This document shows positions 35,651 to 44,427 of a stretch of 64,000 nucleotides of DNA, one piece after another (the stretch's first letter is position 1; every line of letters begins with the position of its first letter). Where the stretch lies: assembly GCA_947496145.1 (NCBI GenBank), contig CANMBS010000003.1, positions 1 to 64,000 on the forward strand, given 5' to 3'. Under the pieces are notes generated by a model, which saw only the letters and a list, made by a program, of their open reading frames with translations, did not search any database and was not told the DNA's origin. The position numbers and the translations under genes were made by a program. This stretch comes from an uncultured Pseudovibrio sp. (GTDB lineage: Bacteria > Pseudomonadota > Alphaproteobacteria > Rhizobiales > Stappiaceae).

Positions 35651-36670
35651 TCAGAATGCAAGTGGTGTCAGGGCAGATGCGGTCCTGGAGACAGATGCGC
35701 GATCATCTGCTGGCAGCGGGATCAGACCTTTGTCAGCCAGATACCCTTCATCACCCCATGTATCTTCATTGGTGAACTCAGCCAGATATTCAGCAATACC
35801 CGGGATCACGCCCACATGCTCTTTCTTGATGTAGAAGTAGAGGCTGCGGGATACAGGGTAGTCACCAGCTGCGATTGCTTCAAACGTTGGCGCAATACCA
35901 GCGATGTTTGCGCCCTGAATCTTGTCGGCGTTCTGATCAAGGAAGGAGAAACCGAAGATGCCGAGCGCGTTCGGGTTGGCGTCGAGTTTCTGAACGATCA
36001 GGTTGTCGTTTTCGCCAGCTTCGATGTAGGCACCGTCCTCACGGATTTCATGACAGGCTTTTTTCTTCAGGCCCAGCTCTTTGGCTCCCGGAAGCATCTT
36101 ACAACCGCCCTGCATTGCCAGTTCAGCAAATGCGTCGCGAGTACCGGAGGTTGGAGGAGGACCAAGCACTTCGATCCTGGAGGCTGGCAGGGAAGGATCA
36201 ATGTCGGACCACTTCTGATATGGGTTTGCTACCAGCTTGCCGTCTACCGGAACTTCCTTTGCAAGAGCGAGGAAGATCTGAGAGAGGGTCAGGTCAAGCT
36301 GAGTGCCAGCTTTGGAGTTTGCCAGAACGATACCATCGAAGCCAACTGTCACTTCTACAGGGGTTACGCCAGCGGTGTTACACTTGACCAGCTCCTTTGC
36401 CTTCATGCGGCGGGAAGCGTTGGTGATGTCAGGTGTGTTTTCGCCGACGCCTTCACAGAAGAGCTTGATGCCGCCACCTGAACCAGTGGATTCAACAACC
36501 GGAGTTTTGAAGTTGGTTTTCTGACCAAACTGCTCAGCGACTGCTGTTGCAAATGGGAAAACGGTGGAGGAACCAACGATCTGAATCTGATCACGAGCCT
36601 GTGCGGAACCTGCAGCAATGGTGCCTGCGAGTGCGAGCGCTGCAACGCTTGCGAATGCCTTGATTTTCAC
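35651..36670 (-). CDS. pstS: Phosphate-binding periplasmic protein PstS
   Basis: Captures phosphate for PstCAB. It has a signal peptide (KIKAFASVAALALAGTIAAG..SAQA), then IQIVGSSTVFPFATAVAE, ESTGSGGG and SGTRDAFAE, the residues that cradle phosphate. The frame is open from 36721, but GTG 36670 follows GGAGACTTCAG with ideal spacing and starts the signal peptide, so the protein is 339 residues. A Pho box lies about 109 bp upstream. Confidence 0.95.
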   Translation of the reverse strand: MKIKAFASVAALALAGTIAAGSAQARDQIQIVGSSTVFPFATAVAEQFGQKTNFKTPVVESTGSGGGIKLFCEGVGENTPDITNASRRMKAKELVKCNTAGVTPVEVTVGFDGIVLANSKAGTQLDLTLSQIFLALAKEVPVDGKLVANPYQKWSDIDPSLPASRIEVLGPPPTSGTRDAFAELAMQGGCKMLPGAKELGLKKKACHEIREDGAYIEAGENDNLIVQKLDANPNALGIFGFSFLDQNADKIQGANIAGIAPTFEAIAAGDYPVSRSLYFYIKKEHVGVIPGIAEYLAEFTNEDTWGDEGYLADKGLIPLPADDRASVSRTASALTPLAF

Positions 36671-36778
36671 CTGAAGTCTCCTGGGAGTTCTGGTTTTAAA
36701 AAACTGTTTAACTACGTTCACCTCACAGCGCCCCGGCTGCGAGCTGGCTGTAACCTAGCTGTTGGCTGTGATGGTTAT

Positions 36779-36807
36779 ATGAACGTTGCGTATCAGTTTT
36801 ATGACAT
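36779..36807 (-). promoter_or_regulatory. Pho box upstream of pstS
   Basis: Three 11-bp units on the minus strand: ATGTCAT-AAAA, CTGATAC-GCAA and CGTTCAT, matching the CTGTCAT-N4 repeat pattern bound by PhoB. A weaker fourth unit (CCATCAC) follows. The box sits between the phoR stop and the pstS start, so pstS can be induced separately from phoR. Confidence 0.75.
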
Positions 36808-36835
36808 TGCAAGCATTTGAAATTATTTGATTATT

Positions 36836-38212
36836 TTAGTCGAGTTCATTTTCGTCATAAATGACGGCCCCGGGTATGAACACTCTGAAGCAGGCACCTT
36901 CATCTGGCCGACTCTCAATTTCAAGGCGGGCGCGGTGGCGTGTGAGGATGTGTTTTACGATAGCCAGACCGAGGCCGGTTCCCTTCATCTGACGAGAGGT
37001 AACAACGTCAACCCTATAGAAACGCTCGGTCAATCGCGGCAGGTGTTCAGGATCAATGCCGGGACCATAGTCACGCACCTCTGCGATCCAGTGGGGAAGC
37101 TCGGTAGAATCAGGATCAAGGCGGCAAGTGACATCGACTCGGCCTCCGCTGGAGCCATATTTCAGCGCGTTTTCGATGAGATTGCTGAAGACCTGTACCA
37201 GCTCGTCATTCTCGCCGCGAATCTCAGCTGGCTCATCTGGCACATTGACGTTGATCTTTACGCCTGTTTCTTTTGCCACAGGGAGCAGTGTTTCCGCCGA
37301 GTGGCGCATGATCAGGCCGAGGTCCACAAGGGTTTCGGGCTGAACGTGGACCTTCATTTCAATGCGGGACAGGGACAACAGGTCGTCGATAAGACGGCGC
37401 ATGCGCTCTGCCTGATCAAGCATGATGCCGAGAAACTGGTCCTGTGCCTTTGGATCGCCTTTGGCGGGGCCTTGCAGGGTTTCAATGAAGCCTGTGAGAG
37501 ATGCCAGTGGCGTGCGCAGTTCGTGGGAGGCGTTGGCGACAAAGTCTGCCCGCATGCGTTCCAGACGGCGCGCTTCGGTAAGATCGCGGATAACAACGAG
37601 GATGAGGCCAGGACGCCCACGCGGGACGGCCAGATTTCCGCTGGAGACGGACCAGAGCGGTGCGATATGCGCTTCCAGCCACAATTCCATGGGGACCTTC
37701 TCGGACCAGTCGATAACCTCTGTGGAACCGCCGTTAGAAACACGGTCCAGTGCTTCAAGAAGAGATGGCGCACGAATGCGGAAGGAGAGCGGATCACCTG
37801 CTGCGATGGTGCCGAAGCGGCGTTGTGCGGCGACGTTTACGTATTGGGTGGTGCCACGGTAGTCCACAACGAAGCACGGGTCCGGCAGCGCGTTAACGGC
37901 GGATTTCATGCCGCGATCCACGATCTCGCTGACTTCCTTTTTGCTTACACCGCTTGGTGCTTTCACCTTGGTACGGCTTTTCATGCCCCCACCGATGACG
38001 AGCACGAATATGAGCGCGTAGGCGAAGAACGAGGCCCAGACGGGCACTTTGAATGCAATTGAGAACACAGCAAAGATGGCAGCAGCGGCGAACAGGACCC
38101 AGCGCACATCTACCGACTTGCGATAGACCGCCTGCCGGTTCAGACCCAGCCGCAAAGGCTCCTGATTAACCTTCGTATCTTCCTTTTCCGTATCCACAGA
38201 CATACGTGCCAC
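36836..38212 (-). CDS. phoR: Phosphate regulon sensor histidine kinase PhoR
   Basis: A 458-residue inner-membrane kinase that phosphorylates PhoB. Two membrane segments (about 37-52 and 56-76) are followed by a PAS domain (105-210), the HisKA domain with phosphoacceptor His230 in NASHELRTPLASL, and an ATPase domain with N-box NLIENALKYGS, DYGPGID and GTGLGLAIVKHI. There is little periplasmic domain, as expected if the input comes from PstSCAB-PhoU. The start is GTG 38212; ATG 38203 is an alternative. Confidence 0.96.
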   Translation of the reverse strand: MARMSVDTEKEDTKVNQEPLRLGLNRQAVYRKSVDVRWVLFAAAAIFAVFSIAFKVPVWASFFAYALIFVLVIGGGMKSRTKVKAPSGVSKKEVSEIVDRGMKSAVNALPDPCFVVDYRGTTQYVNVAAQRRFGTIAAGDPLSFRIRAPSLLEALDRVSNGGSTEVIDWSEKVPMELWLEAHIAPLWSVSSGNLAVPRGRPGLILVVIRDLTEARRLERMRADFVANASHELRTPLASLTGFIETLQGPAKGDPKAQDQFLGIMLDQAERMRRLIDDLLSLSRIEMKVHVQPETLVDLGLIMRHSAETLLPVAKETGVKINVNVPDEPAEIRGENDELVQVFSNLIENALKYGSSGGRVDVTCRLDPDSTELPHWIAEVRDYGPGIDPEHLPRLTERFYRVDVVTSRQMKGTGLGLAIVKHILTRHRARLEIESRPDEGACFRVFIPGAVIYDENELD

Positions 38213-38713
38213 TTTCTAACCGCCGTCGTACCAGCACATTGATTTTTTCTGCTAAACTGACCGGTAGCCTAACAGGATCAGCATGACAAATTCGCGACGA
38301 TAACACCCTATTTCTACTCTTTCCCCCAGAAGGGCAAAGTTTGGGAACAGGGCGCTTCCGGAGCTGGAAGAGCAAGCCTGACGTTGCTGCAGAGCGTTTA
38401 TCTGGCTTGATATATTCGCCGTTTATGCGCGGTTATATATTTAGCAGGTTTAACAAATCAAGCGGCAGCAAAACTGAGCAATAATAATTAATCGGCAAAG
38501 CAATGATCTGCCAACCCGTTTTTCAAGGGGTTGCTTTGCGAAGCAACCAAGCCTTCAATGAAGGTGTCTTTCCCTGAGCTTTGAGAATTGTTTTCGGCCT
38601 GAAGTCAGCTTTTAATTAATGATGATCAGGTGTTCTGGCTGCGCAAGGTATGTTCTTTCGCCTCTTTCACGAATGCTCAAACCCGCTTTCCTGCAATATC
38701 TGGAGACCAGCAA
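38213..38713. other. Divergent intergenic region phoR / TPR gene
   Basis: About 500 bp. It contains a perfect hairpin GGTTGCTT-TGCG-AAGCAACC at 38529-38548 without a following T-run. In-frame codons extend the TPR gene upstream to 38630 but without a ribosome site. Confidence 0.45.
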
Positions 38714-39295
38714 ATGGAAGAAATACTTGAAAGGCTGGAAGCAGCTATCTCTCAGGAAAACTGGGCAGAAGCGGAAAAGCAAATTCTGGTTCTGATCGAC
38801 TCTGACAAGACCAACCCCAGCCTCTGGTTCAATTTAGGCATGGTTCGCCGACGCTTGGGAGACAACCAAACTGCTATTTCACACTTCAGCCGTACACTGG
38901 AACTGTCCCCTCAACACAAGCAGGCTATGCATGAACGCGCGGCTACCTTTCTGGATATGGAAGATTTTCAGGCAGCACTTGAGGCTCTTTCTGCATACAC
39001 TGACGCTCATGCAGACGACAGTGATGGATTGCTGAACCTTGCACGCATTGCGCTTCACATGGAAATGCCGCAGGTCGCACTGGACGCTTTTGAAAAACGA
39101 GCAGAGCTGGAAAATGACGCTGAAAACACTCTGGGTGTTGCAGAGGCGATGCAAATGCAGGGAGATGAGGAAGGTATCAAACTGTTGCGGCGTCTGTTCC
39201 TTAACAATCCAAGTGTGCGACCAGAGCTTTTGAAGATCATGTCACAGGGATCAAGGGGGCGCGTGCCTCTCCGCACTGACGCTTTGCTGAACTAA
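38714..39295 (+). CDS. TPR repeat protein
   Basis: A 193-residue helical protein with tandem tetratricopeptide-like repeats: SLWFNLGMVRRRLGDNQTAI (about 34-53), QAMHERAATFLDMEDFQAAL and DGLLNLARIALHMEMPQVAL. TPR proteins are adaptors for protein-protein contacts; the partner is unknown. ATG 38714 has GGAGA seven bases upstream, so I prefer it to the upstream in-frame start at 38630. It overlaps the convergent gene at 39292 by 4 bp. Confidence 0.75.
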   Translation: MEEILERLEAAISQENWAEAEKQILVLIDSDKTNPSLWFNLGMVRRRLGDNQTAISHFSRTLELSPQHKQAMHERAATFLDMEDFQAALEALSAYTDAHADDSDGLLNLARIALHMEMPQVALDAFEKRAELENDAENTLGVAEAMQMQGDEEGIKLLRRLFLNNPSVRPELLKIMSQGSRGRVPLRTDALLN

Positions 39296-39954
39296 AGTAT
39301 CTGGCTTTGCACTTCGAGGCAGGCTGTAAACTCCTCATCATTCATTGGCCCGCAATCAAGTGCAACAGGTTTGCGCTTAAAGGCAAAGGCCTGGGCGATG
39401 GGTGTTCCTGCTGCAAGCGTGCCTTCAAACGCAGTATCTTTCCAAATTGCCGGGAAATGAACAAAATCACCTTTGGCCTGATCACAATCGACTATGCCCG
39501 AGAGTGTACGAAAAGGCAGATCCTCGCGGTTAAGCGGATGGGTGAACACTAACGAGGTGCCTGAAGGAGCCTCAATGCTCCAGAAATTATTGAATTTCAG
39601 GATGAAGTCTCCTGAGCTAACTCCCAGTGGCATGCCGGTTGCCTGTTCTGGTGCGTAAAACCCTAGTGGAGAGCGGGTAAGCTGTACTCTGGGGGAAACC
39701 GGCTTTGACCAGTTCCAGAAAAACTCTCCATCTTTGACCCCAAGATCACAGGGGAGTTTGAACATGATACCAGCTGAGAAGCTATTCATTATTGACGGGA
39801 GTTGCCTGAAGGTGTGAACCAGCTCCCCTCCCAGCACCTCGCTTTGCACGGTTGCGGGCATAAGTTCCAGCCAGTCCGGAAGCGCCTCTGCCGCTTCAAC
39901 AGGCTCTGGAATATGACCATGCAGCTCTGGCAAGCAACGAAACTTGAGGTTCAT
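39292..39954 (-). CDS. Protein of unknown function, possibly of a family shared with marine phages
   Basis: A 220-residue soluble protein. The N-terminal pattern IPEPVEAAEALPDWLELMP and the later IKFNNFWSI-like and FTHPLNREDLPF segments recall a family I know from marine myoviruses and some bacteria (possibly DUF6065). That link is from memory and unverified. There is no catalytic motif I recognise. The gene is single, on the minus strand, and overlaps the TPR gene end by 4 bp. No other phage gene is nearby. Confidence 0.6.
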   Translation of the reverse strand: MNLKFRCLPELHGHIPEPVEAAEALPDWLELMPATVQSEVLGGELVHTFRQLPSIMNSFSAGIMFKLPCDLGVKDGEFFWNWSKPVSPRVQLTRSPLGFYAPEQATGMPLGVSSGDFILKFNNFWSIEAPSGTSLVFTHPLNREDLPFRTLSGIVDCDQAKGDFVHFPAIWKDTAFEGTLAAGTPIAQAFAFKRKPVALDCGPMNDEEFTACLEVQSQIL

Positions 39955-40041
39955 GTGGTCTCCTCTGGAGCGCTCTGTTTTATGCCTGCCTTATGTGACT
40001 GGATTACCGTGTGCTAGGTGCTTCCGGTTTGAAAGACTGCA

Positions 40042-40530
40042 TCAGGCTCTGGCAATCGCAGTTTTAAGCTTACTAAGGCAGTACGCCCAGCCTGCGCTTG
40101 AGTTCATGGCCCGCAGATACTCCCGCCAGCCTTCTCCGTAACGCTCAAAATGACTATGCACCAGTTTGAGGTAAGTGCCATCCTCAACATCTAAAAACTG
40201 AATTGTGACAATGCCAGCTTCTTCGGGTTGTTTAATCAGCAAGCGTTTTGGCGAGATTTGCCAGGCAAGAACAATCTTAGCCCCCTCTTCCAACTCTAAA
40301 ATTGTGCCCCAGCGCAGCCGCCTGCCATCGTCAACATCTTCAAAACACCCTCCTCCAACCAGAGGTTCAATGCCTAAAATGCCTTCCTGTGAGAAACGGT
40401 ATTCGGCAGGCCACCAGTTATCAATGCTTTCCAGAAAATATGCATAGGCCCTTTGGGAGGAGGCAGGCAGAACAATTTCTTTCTTGCATAATGAAAACTG
40501 CTCCAGGACGCCCGTTTCACCTTCGTGCAT
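40042..40530 (-). CDS. SRPBCC (AHSA1-like) domain protein
   Basis: A 162-residue protein with a START/Bet v1-like fold: an early KKEIVLPASSQRAYAYFLES strand-helix, NWWPAEYRFS, GCFEDVDDGRRLRWGTILELE and a C-terminal helix GEGWREYLRAMNSSAGWAYC. This is the layout of the AHSA1 group. Possible roles include small-molecule binding; no function can be assigned. It starts near in-frame alternatives, and the first 13 residues may not be part of the domain. Confidence 0.75.
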   Translation of the reverse strand: MHEGETGVLEQFSLCKKEIVLPASSQRAYAYFLESIDNWWPAEYRFSQEGILGIEPLVGGGCFEDVDDGRRLRWGTILELEEGAKIVLAWQISPKRLLIKQPEEAGIVTIQFLDVEDGTYLKLVHSHFERYGEGWREYLRAMNSSAGWAYCLSKLKTAIARA

Positions 40531-40647
40531 TGTCTCGCCTCCCCATACAGACTACGGTACAGACTGTAACAGCAATTTGATCAATTTCCAGAAGGTGTCC
40601 TCTCAAAACTCTCCTAAAATATCTGCTTGATGGTTTTAGCAGGTACG

Positions 40648-40681
40648 AAAAAAGGGAGCGTCGAAACCGACACTCCCTTTT
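40648..40681 (-). terminator. Rho-independent terminator of the dnaJ-like gene
   Basis: A 14-position stem (AAAAGGGAG-C-GTCG with CGAC-A-CTCCCTTTT, one mismatch), with T residues on the minus strand. It lies 25 bp after the stop codon of the J-domain gene. Confidence 0.85.
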
Positions 40682-40706
40682 AAATTGAAACTCATAAACT
40701 GCTGGC

Positions 40707-41687
40707 TTACTCGAACTCTGGCCCGCGTGCTGTGTAAGGTTTTACTTCTTTCCATGCACGCATCAGGTTTTCCAGCTCTTCGTCGGACTGCTCAGGCAGG
40801 ACAATCTCCAAACCTACAAGCAAGTCGCCGTGTCCGCCTTCTTTTCTGGGCAGTCCCTTGCCCTTCAATCGCATGGTTTTGCCGCTGCTGGTGTTTGTAG
40901 GGATCGTCAGGTTCACAGCTCCGCTCAGCGTCGGAATGCGGACCTTGCCGCCCAAAACCGCTTCATAGAGAGTAAGAGGCACATCGACGCGAATGTCGGC
41001 TCCGTCCACTTTGAACAGCTTATGGGTTGAGATGCGTACTTCCACCAAGGCATCGCCAGCCTGTCCGCTCTTTGCGGAAGCAAAGCCCTGCCCCTTAAGG
41101 CGGATTTTATCGCCGCTTTGTGTGCCTGCCGGAATTTTCACATTCACGGTTTTGCCGCTTGGCAGCTTCACCTGCACCTTGCCATGGTTGGTGAGGTCTT
41201 CCAGCGTTACCCGGGCAATCAGGTTGGCATCTGCTCCCTTGGTCGGGCCAGCGTGGAACTGGCTTTCACCGCCAGCGCTGCGACGCCTGCCGCCACCAAA
41301 GCCACCAAGAATATCGTTCAGGATATCGTCGAAGCCACCAGCATCCTGAGGGCCAGCACCGCGCTGTTCAAAGTTGAAGCCGCCACGGCGACCTGCGTTG
41401 CGGAAGCCTGAGAAGCCTTCGAACCCACCAGAACCACCGGGGCCACCATAAAACTTGGGCTTGCCTTCGGCATCAATCTCGCCGCGATCAAACTGCCCGC
41501 GCTTTTCGCTGTCGCCCAAAATCTCATAGGCCTGGTTCGCTTCTGAAAAGCGCTCTTTGGCCTTGGGATCGTCAGCATTCTGGTCTGGGTGATACTTCTT
41601 GGCCAGTTTGCGGAACGCTTTTTTGATCTCTGCCTCGCTGGCATTCTTACTCACACCAAGAACAGAATAGGGATCTCTCATCGTCAT
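40707..41687 (-). CDS. DnaJ-type co-chaperone without zinc finger (CbpA-like)
   Basis: A 326-residue J-domain protein that stimulates DnaK. The J domain (1-70) has HPD at 33-35. A Gly/Phe/Arg-rich region follows (80-145), then two beta-barrel substrate domains (from about 155), with [14 protein letters not shown] and [13 protein letters not shown]. The CxxCxGxG repeats of DnaJ are absent, so this is a CbpA-like type II protein. It lies near pdxH, as in many alphaproteobacteria. Confidence 0.92.
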   Translation of the reverse strand: MTMRDPYSVLGVSKNASEAEIKKAFRKLAKKYHPDQNADDPKAKERFSEANQAYEILGDSEKRGQFDRGEIDAEGKPKFYGGPGGSGGFEGFSGFRNAGRRGGFNFEQRGAGPQDAGGFDDILNDILGGFGGGRRRSAGGESQFHAGPTKGADANLIARVTLEDLTNHGKVQVKLPSGKTVNVKIPAGTQSGDKIRLKGQGFASAKSGQAGDALVEVRISTHKLFKVDGADIRVDVPLTLYEAVLGGKVRIPTLSGAVNLTIPTNTSSGKTMRLKGKGLPRKEGGHGDLLVGLEIVLPEQSDEELENLMRAWKEVKPYTARGPEFE

Positions 41688-41929
41688 CCATCAAATAGAA
41701 ATTGGGCAATTACAAATCTCACACTACATAACCACGCAATCGAGCTGGCGCAAGCAGTGGGAGTTGAACTTAGTTGATCGCCGGTGAGTATTTCAGCGCT
41801 TTTCAACCCTGTTCTACTTGAATGGCTGAATTTACGGGATAAAGGTGACGAGGAAAGACAGGTGGACAGTAAACTGCATTCTGACATACTCAGCACAGCT
41901 GAGGAGAGCATCAGGTATGGATGATCTGG

Positions 41930-42418
41930 CTATTCCGCCTCTGCATGCACGGGTGCAAGCTCAACTATTTTCATCTTCTGATTGACGTCAGGACAGCTGC
42001 GCCCCTGATACGCTCTCACACCACCCACCGTGTTTGCGCTGGTCACAAAATCTGTACAGCCTGCAATACTGCCTGTCTTTTCAACTGACAGAAGCGCAGT
42101 GATTGTGCCACTGTTGCCGCTGACTGGATTGGTCCAGGCTAAGGGTGTGAAATGGTCCTCGCCCTTCTGTGCGTCATTCAGTGCATTTTCGATGGTGTTT
42201 GTGATCACGGTGCGGTCCGTTGTATGGATTTCCTCGCCCGCGACCTTTTGCTTGGTATCAACCGCCTTTGTGAGGTTAAGAGGTTCTTGATACGCACTCT
42301 TATTCACCGATATTGACATTTGAGTACAGGCAGGCAACGCAAGCAGGACCAAAGCCGAAGCAAAACACGACTGGCGGACCTGGGTTATCTTGCTGTACAA
42401 AACTGTCATTGATGACAT
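41930..42418 (-). CDS. Lipoprotein of the RT0821/Lpp0805 surface-antigen type
   Basis: A 162-residue secreted protein. The N-terminal hydrophobic stretch ends in LLALPAC, a lipobox-like site, so it is likely lipid-anchored. The core segment PLAWTNPVSGNSGTITAL and the C-terminal GRSCPD recall the RT0821/Lpp0805 family found beside pdxH in other alphaproteobacteria. Function unknown. The gene is divergent from pdxH with a 75-bp gap. Confidence 0.7.
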   Translation of the reverse strand: MSSMTVLYSKITQVRQSCFASALVLLALPACTQMSISVNKSAYQEPLNLTKAVDTKQKVAGEEIHTTDRTVITNTIENALNDAQKGEDHFTPLAWTNPVSGNSGTITALLSVEKTGSIAGCTDFVTSANTVGGVRAYQGRSCPDVNQKMKIVELAPVHAEAE

Positions 42419-42493
42419 TAGCCTTGAGTTACCCCCATTTCCTGACGAATTCGGGGCGAGCCAAATTCTAAGGATCCTAAAGGACTATTAACC

Positions 42494-43132
42494 ATGAATA
42501 ATGATATCCAAAATCTGGAAGAAAGGTTTACAAATAGTTACTCCGAAGGCGTAGAGGTTCCTTTTCAACTCTTCGGTGAATGGCTTGCGCTTGCAGAAAA
42601 GAGCGAACCCAACGACCCGAATGCAATGTCCGTTGCAACTGTAGATGAAAATGGCATGCCAAATATACGCATGCTGCTGCTTAAAGGTTACGATCCTCAG
42701 GGATTTGTATTTTATACGAACTTTGAAAGTACAAAGGGTCAGGAAATTTTAGCCCATCCAAAAGTTGCTTTATGTTTTCACTGGAAGAGCTTACGCCGTC
42801 AGGTTCGCGTTCGCGGCCATGTTGTGCGCGTGAGCGATGAGCAGGCTGACGAATACTTTGGTTCACGCCCTCGTAAAAGCCGGATTGGCGCCTGGGCCTC
42901 TAAGCAGTCACGTCCTCTTGAGAGCCGTTTTGCGCTTGAGAAGGAAGTTGCAAAGTATGCAGCTAAATATGCGGTTGGTGAAATTCCACGCCCGGATTAC
43001 TGGAGCGGCTGCATTTTGCAACCACTGGAAATCGAATTCTGGCATGACCGGGCTTTCCGCCTGCATGACCGGTTTGTGTTTAAAAGAGAGAATGTCGGAG
43101 ATGAATGGAGCAAGGAACGCCTTTACCCATAA
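42494..43132 (+). CDS. pdxH: Pyridoxamine 5'-phosphate oxidase
   Basis: Oxidises pyridoxine or pyridoxamine 5'-phosphate to pyridoxal 5'-phosphate with FMN. The 212-residue chain has [36 protein letters not shown], the [12 protein letters not shown] segment, [16 protein letters not shown] and the C-terminal [14 protein letters not shown]....ERLYP signature. Substrate and cofactor residues look intact. Confidence 0.97.
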   Translation: MNNDIQNLEERFTNSYSEGVEVPFQLFGEWLALAEKSEPNDPNAMSVATVDENGMPNIRMLLLKGYDPQGFVFYTNFESTKGQEILAHPKVALCFHWKSLRRQVRVRGHVVRVSDEQADEYFGSRPRKSRIGAWASKQSRPLESRFALEKEVAKYAAKYAVGEIPRPDYWSGCILQPLEIEFWHDRAFRLHDRFVFKRENVGDEWSKERLYP

Positions 43133-43175
43133 ATGGGAGAGGTATGCATTCCAGAATCTTCACTTGATATAACAG

Positions 43176-43208
43176 GGGCGGCCACAGTTCTTTGGGCCGC
43201 CCTATTGT
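43176..43208 (+). terminator. Terminator of pdxH
   Basis: GGGCGGCC (43176-43183) and GGCCGCCC (43195-43202) form an 8-bp stem with an 11-base loop, followed by TATTGTTT, 43 bp after the pdxH stop. Confidence 0.75.
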
Positions 43209-43261
43209 TTATAACAGCCCGCCATCACATCAGGTCTGACAGGCTGAATTTTCCGTTTTGT

Positions 43262-43344
43262 GCGTATCTTCGAAAACATCACTGGCTTTCGAAGATACGC
43301 CCTCGTCATCAGATGCGCATTGTCTTCGCTTTATCTGGTGAGGC
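43262..43344. repeat. 14-bp perfect inverted repeat plus a second hairpin
   Basis: GCGTATCTTCGAAA (43262-43275) and TTTCGAAGATACGC (43287-43300) form a perfect 14-bp stem around an 11-base loop. A second hairpin using CCTC/GAGG and CAGAT/ATCTG follows at 43301-43344. Neither has a T-run on either strand. No gene is close enough to explain them. They may be a repeat element or part of an RNA. Confidence 0.65.
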
Positions 43345-43550
43345 GTTTGTAACAAAGCATCCCATTTTGCCAGAAATACCTTAGCTTCCGGATTGGCAAC
43401 GAAACACAGTTCCCTGCTGTGCCAAACCGAAACCATGGTGCTGCTGTGGACAAATGCGTGCCTGGCTAAAACCTTCAGATTACAAAATGCAGCTGGTCAT
43501 CATTCATTGTTGCATGACAATTTGATAATGCGAGCAGAATACACATTAAC

Positions 43551-43576
43551 AAAAACGCTCAGCCAAAGGCTGAACG
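43551..43576 (-). terminator. Terminator of the small hypothetical gene
   Basis: On the minus strand CGTTCAGCC and GGCTGAGCG pair (one G-U) around TTT and are followed by a T-run. It lies 23 bp after the stop codon of the 43.6 kb gene, which supports that gene being real. Confidence 0.75.
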
Positions 43577-43598
43577 CATGACTCGCAGCTTTTATCTA

Positions 43599-43769
43599 TC
43601 AATCGGTCGGGAGCGGATACTCTTTTTCCACCTTTGGCTCGTTAGACTTTTTCTGCTTCGCGCAGTAGTGATTTGCAGCAGTGACAGCCTGAATGCCCAC
43701 CGGGCGGTAAAGTTTATCCAGGTCTGGTTTAGTTTTTTTGCTTTGTTGCTCTGAAGTTCCGAAGGCCAT
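43599..43769 (-). CDS. Small hypothetical protein
   Basis: A 56-residue basic protein starting MAFGTSEQQSKK and containing DLDKLYRPVGIQAVTAANHY and KVEKEYPLPTD. I do not recognise a family. The frame extends to 43868, but ATG 43769 has GGGGACGG upstream and a more protein-like sequence from there on. A well-formed terminator follows the stop codon. No membrane segment is visible. Confidence 0.5.
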   Translation of the reverse strand: MAFGTSEQQSKKTKPDLDKLYRPVGIQAVTAANHYCAKQKKSNEPKVEKEYPLPTD

Positions 43770-44427
43770 TTTAATCCGTCCCCTTGGGACAAGTTGTGTT
43801 GCAAAAGTGCGATACATACCCGGCCATACTGCCGGATAACCCGATGTGAGTACAAAATCAGTCCGCATTTAAATGAGCTGTGTGAACTGCTTCAGTTCCA
43901 GATGTTTTTCTGTTTGCGTGAAAACTGAAACCCACTTTTCTACAGAAATACACCAGCTCATATGTAAGAGTGATACTCAAATCGGGCATGAGTATGTTAG
44001 CGCCAAAGAAGAACAAAAAGCCAATCGAATTTTGAGGGTAAATTTCTTAATAAACTCAGTTATTTGAATGTATGAGGCATGGCGTTAATAAATTCACCAG
44101 ATGGCTCTGTCTAAATTCGTTATATTGTACAAAAGGATAAGCTTGCTCGTCACCTTGTAACCAACTTTTCCCGTGGTGCCGCGTTAATACATCAGCGCAA
44201 ATCAGGTGACATTTGGCCGCAATTTCCCTTAGTGCAGGACGGTCAAAAATCTGTGCATTTGTTTCGCTAAATTGCATGGACCTTATGGATACATTCCGGC
44301 TGTGTTGATTGGCGTGGCTGAACCTTTGTATAAGACCATAGTTTTCGCTTTTGTTCTGGACCTCATCAAACAGGCAGAAGCTCATGACGGCGCAGGATAA
44401 GCCGTCTTTGCACCGAGGAAAATGATA
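43770..44427. other. Intergenic region with a degenerate palindromic repeat
   Basis: About 660 bp. At 43908-43935 the arrangement CTGT...GAAAA...CCCAC-TTTTC-t-ACAG resembles the centre of the two repeats near argF, so it may be a decayed third copy. A 109-codon minus-strand frame (44056-44385) has no ribosome site or family similarity and lies across the promoter side of the next gene. Confidence 0.45.

Noticed and set aside
36827-38062. 411-codon plus-strand frame over phoR
   Set aside because: Shadow frame; phoR motifs on the minus strand are complete.
38213-38310. Second Pho box before phoR
   Set aside because: TTGTCAT occurs near 38285 on the minus strand, but the 11-bp repeat does not continue.
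44056-44385. 109-codon minus-strand frame
   Set aside because: No ribosome site, no family resemblance, covers the promoter side of the HAD gene.
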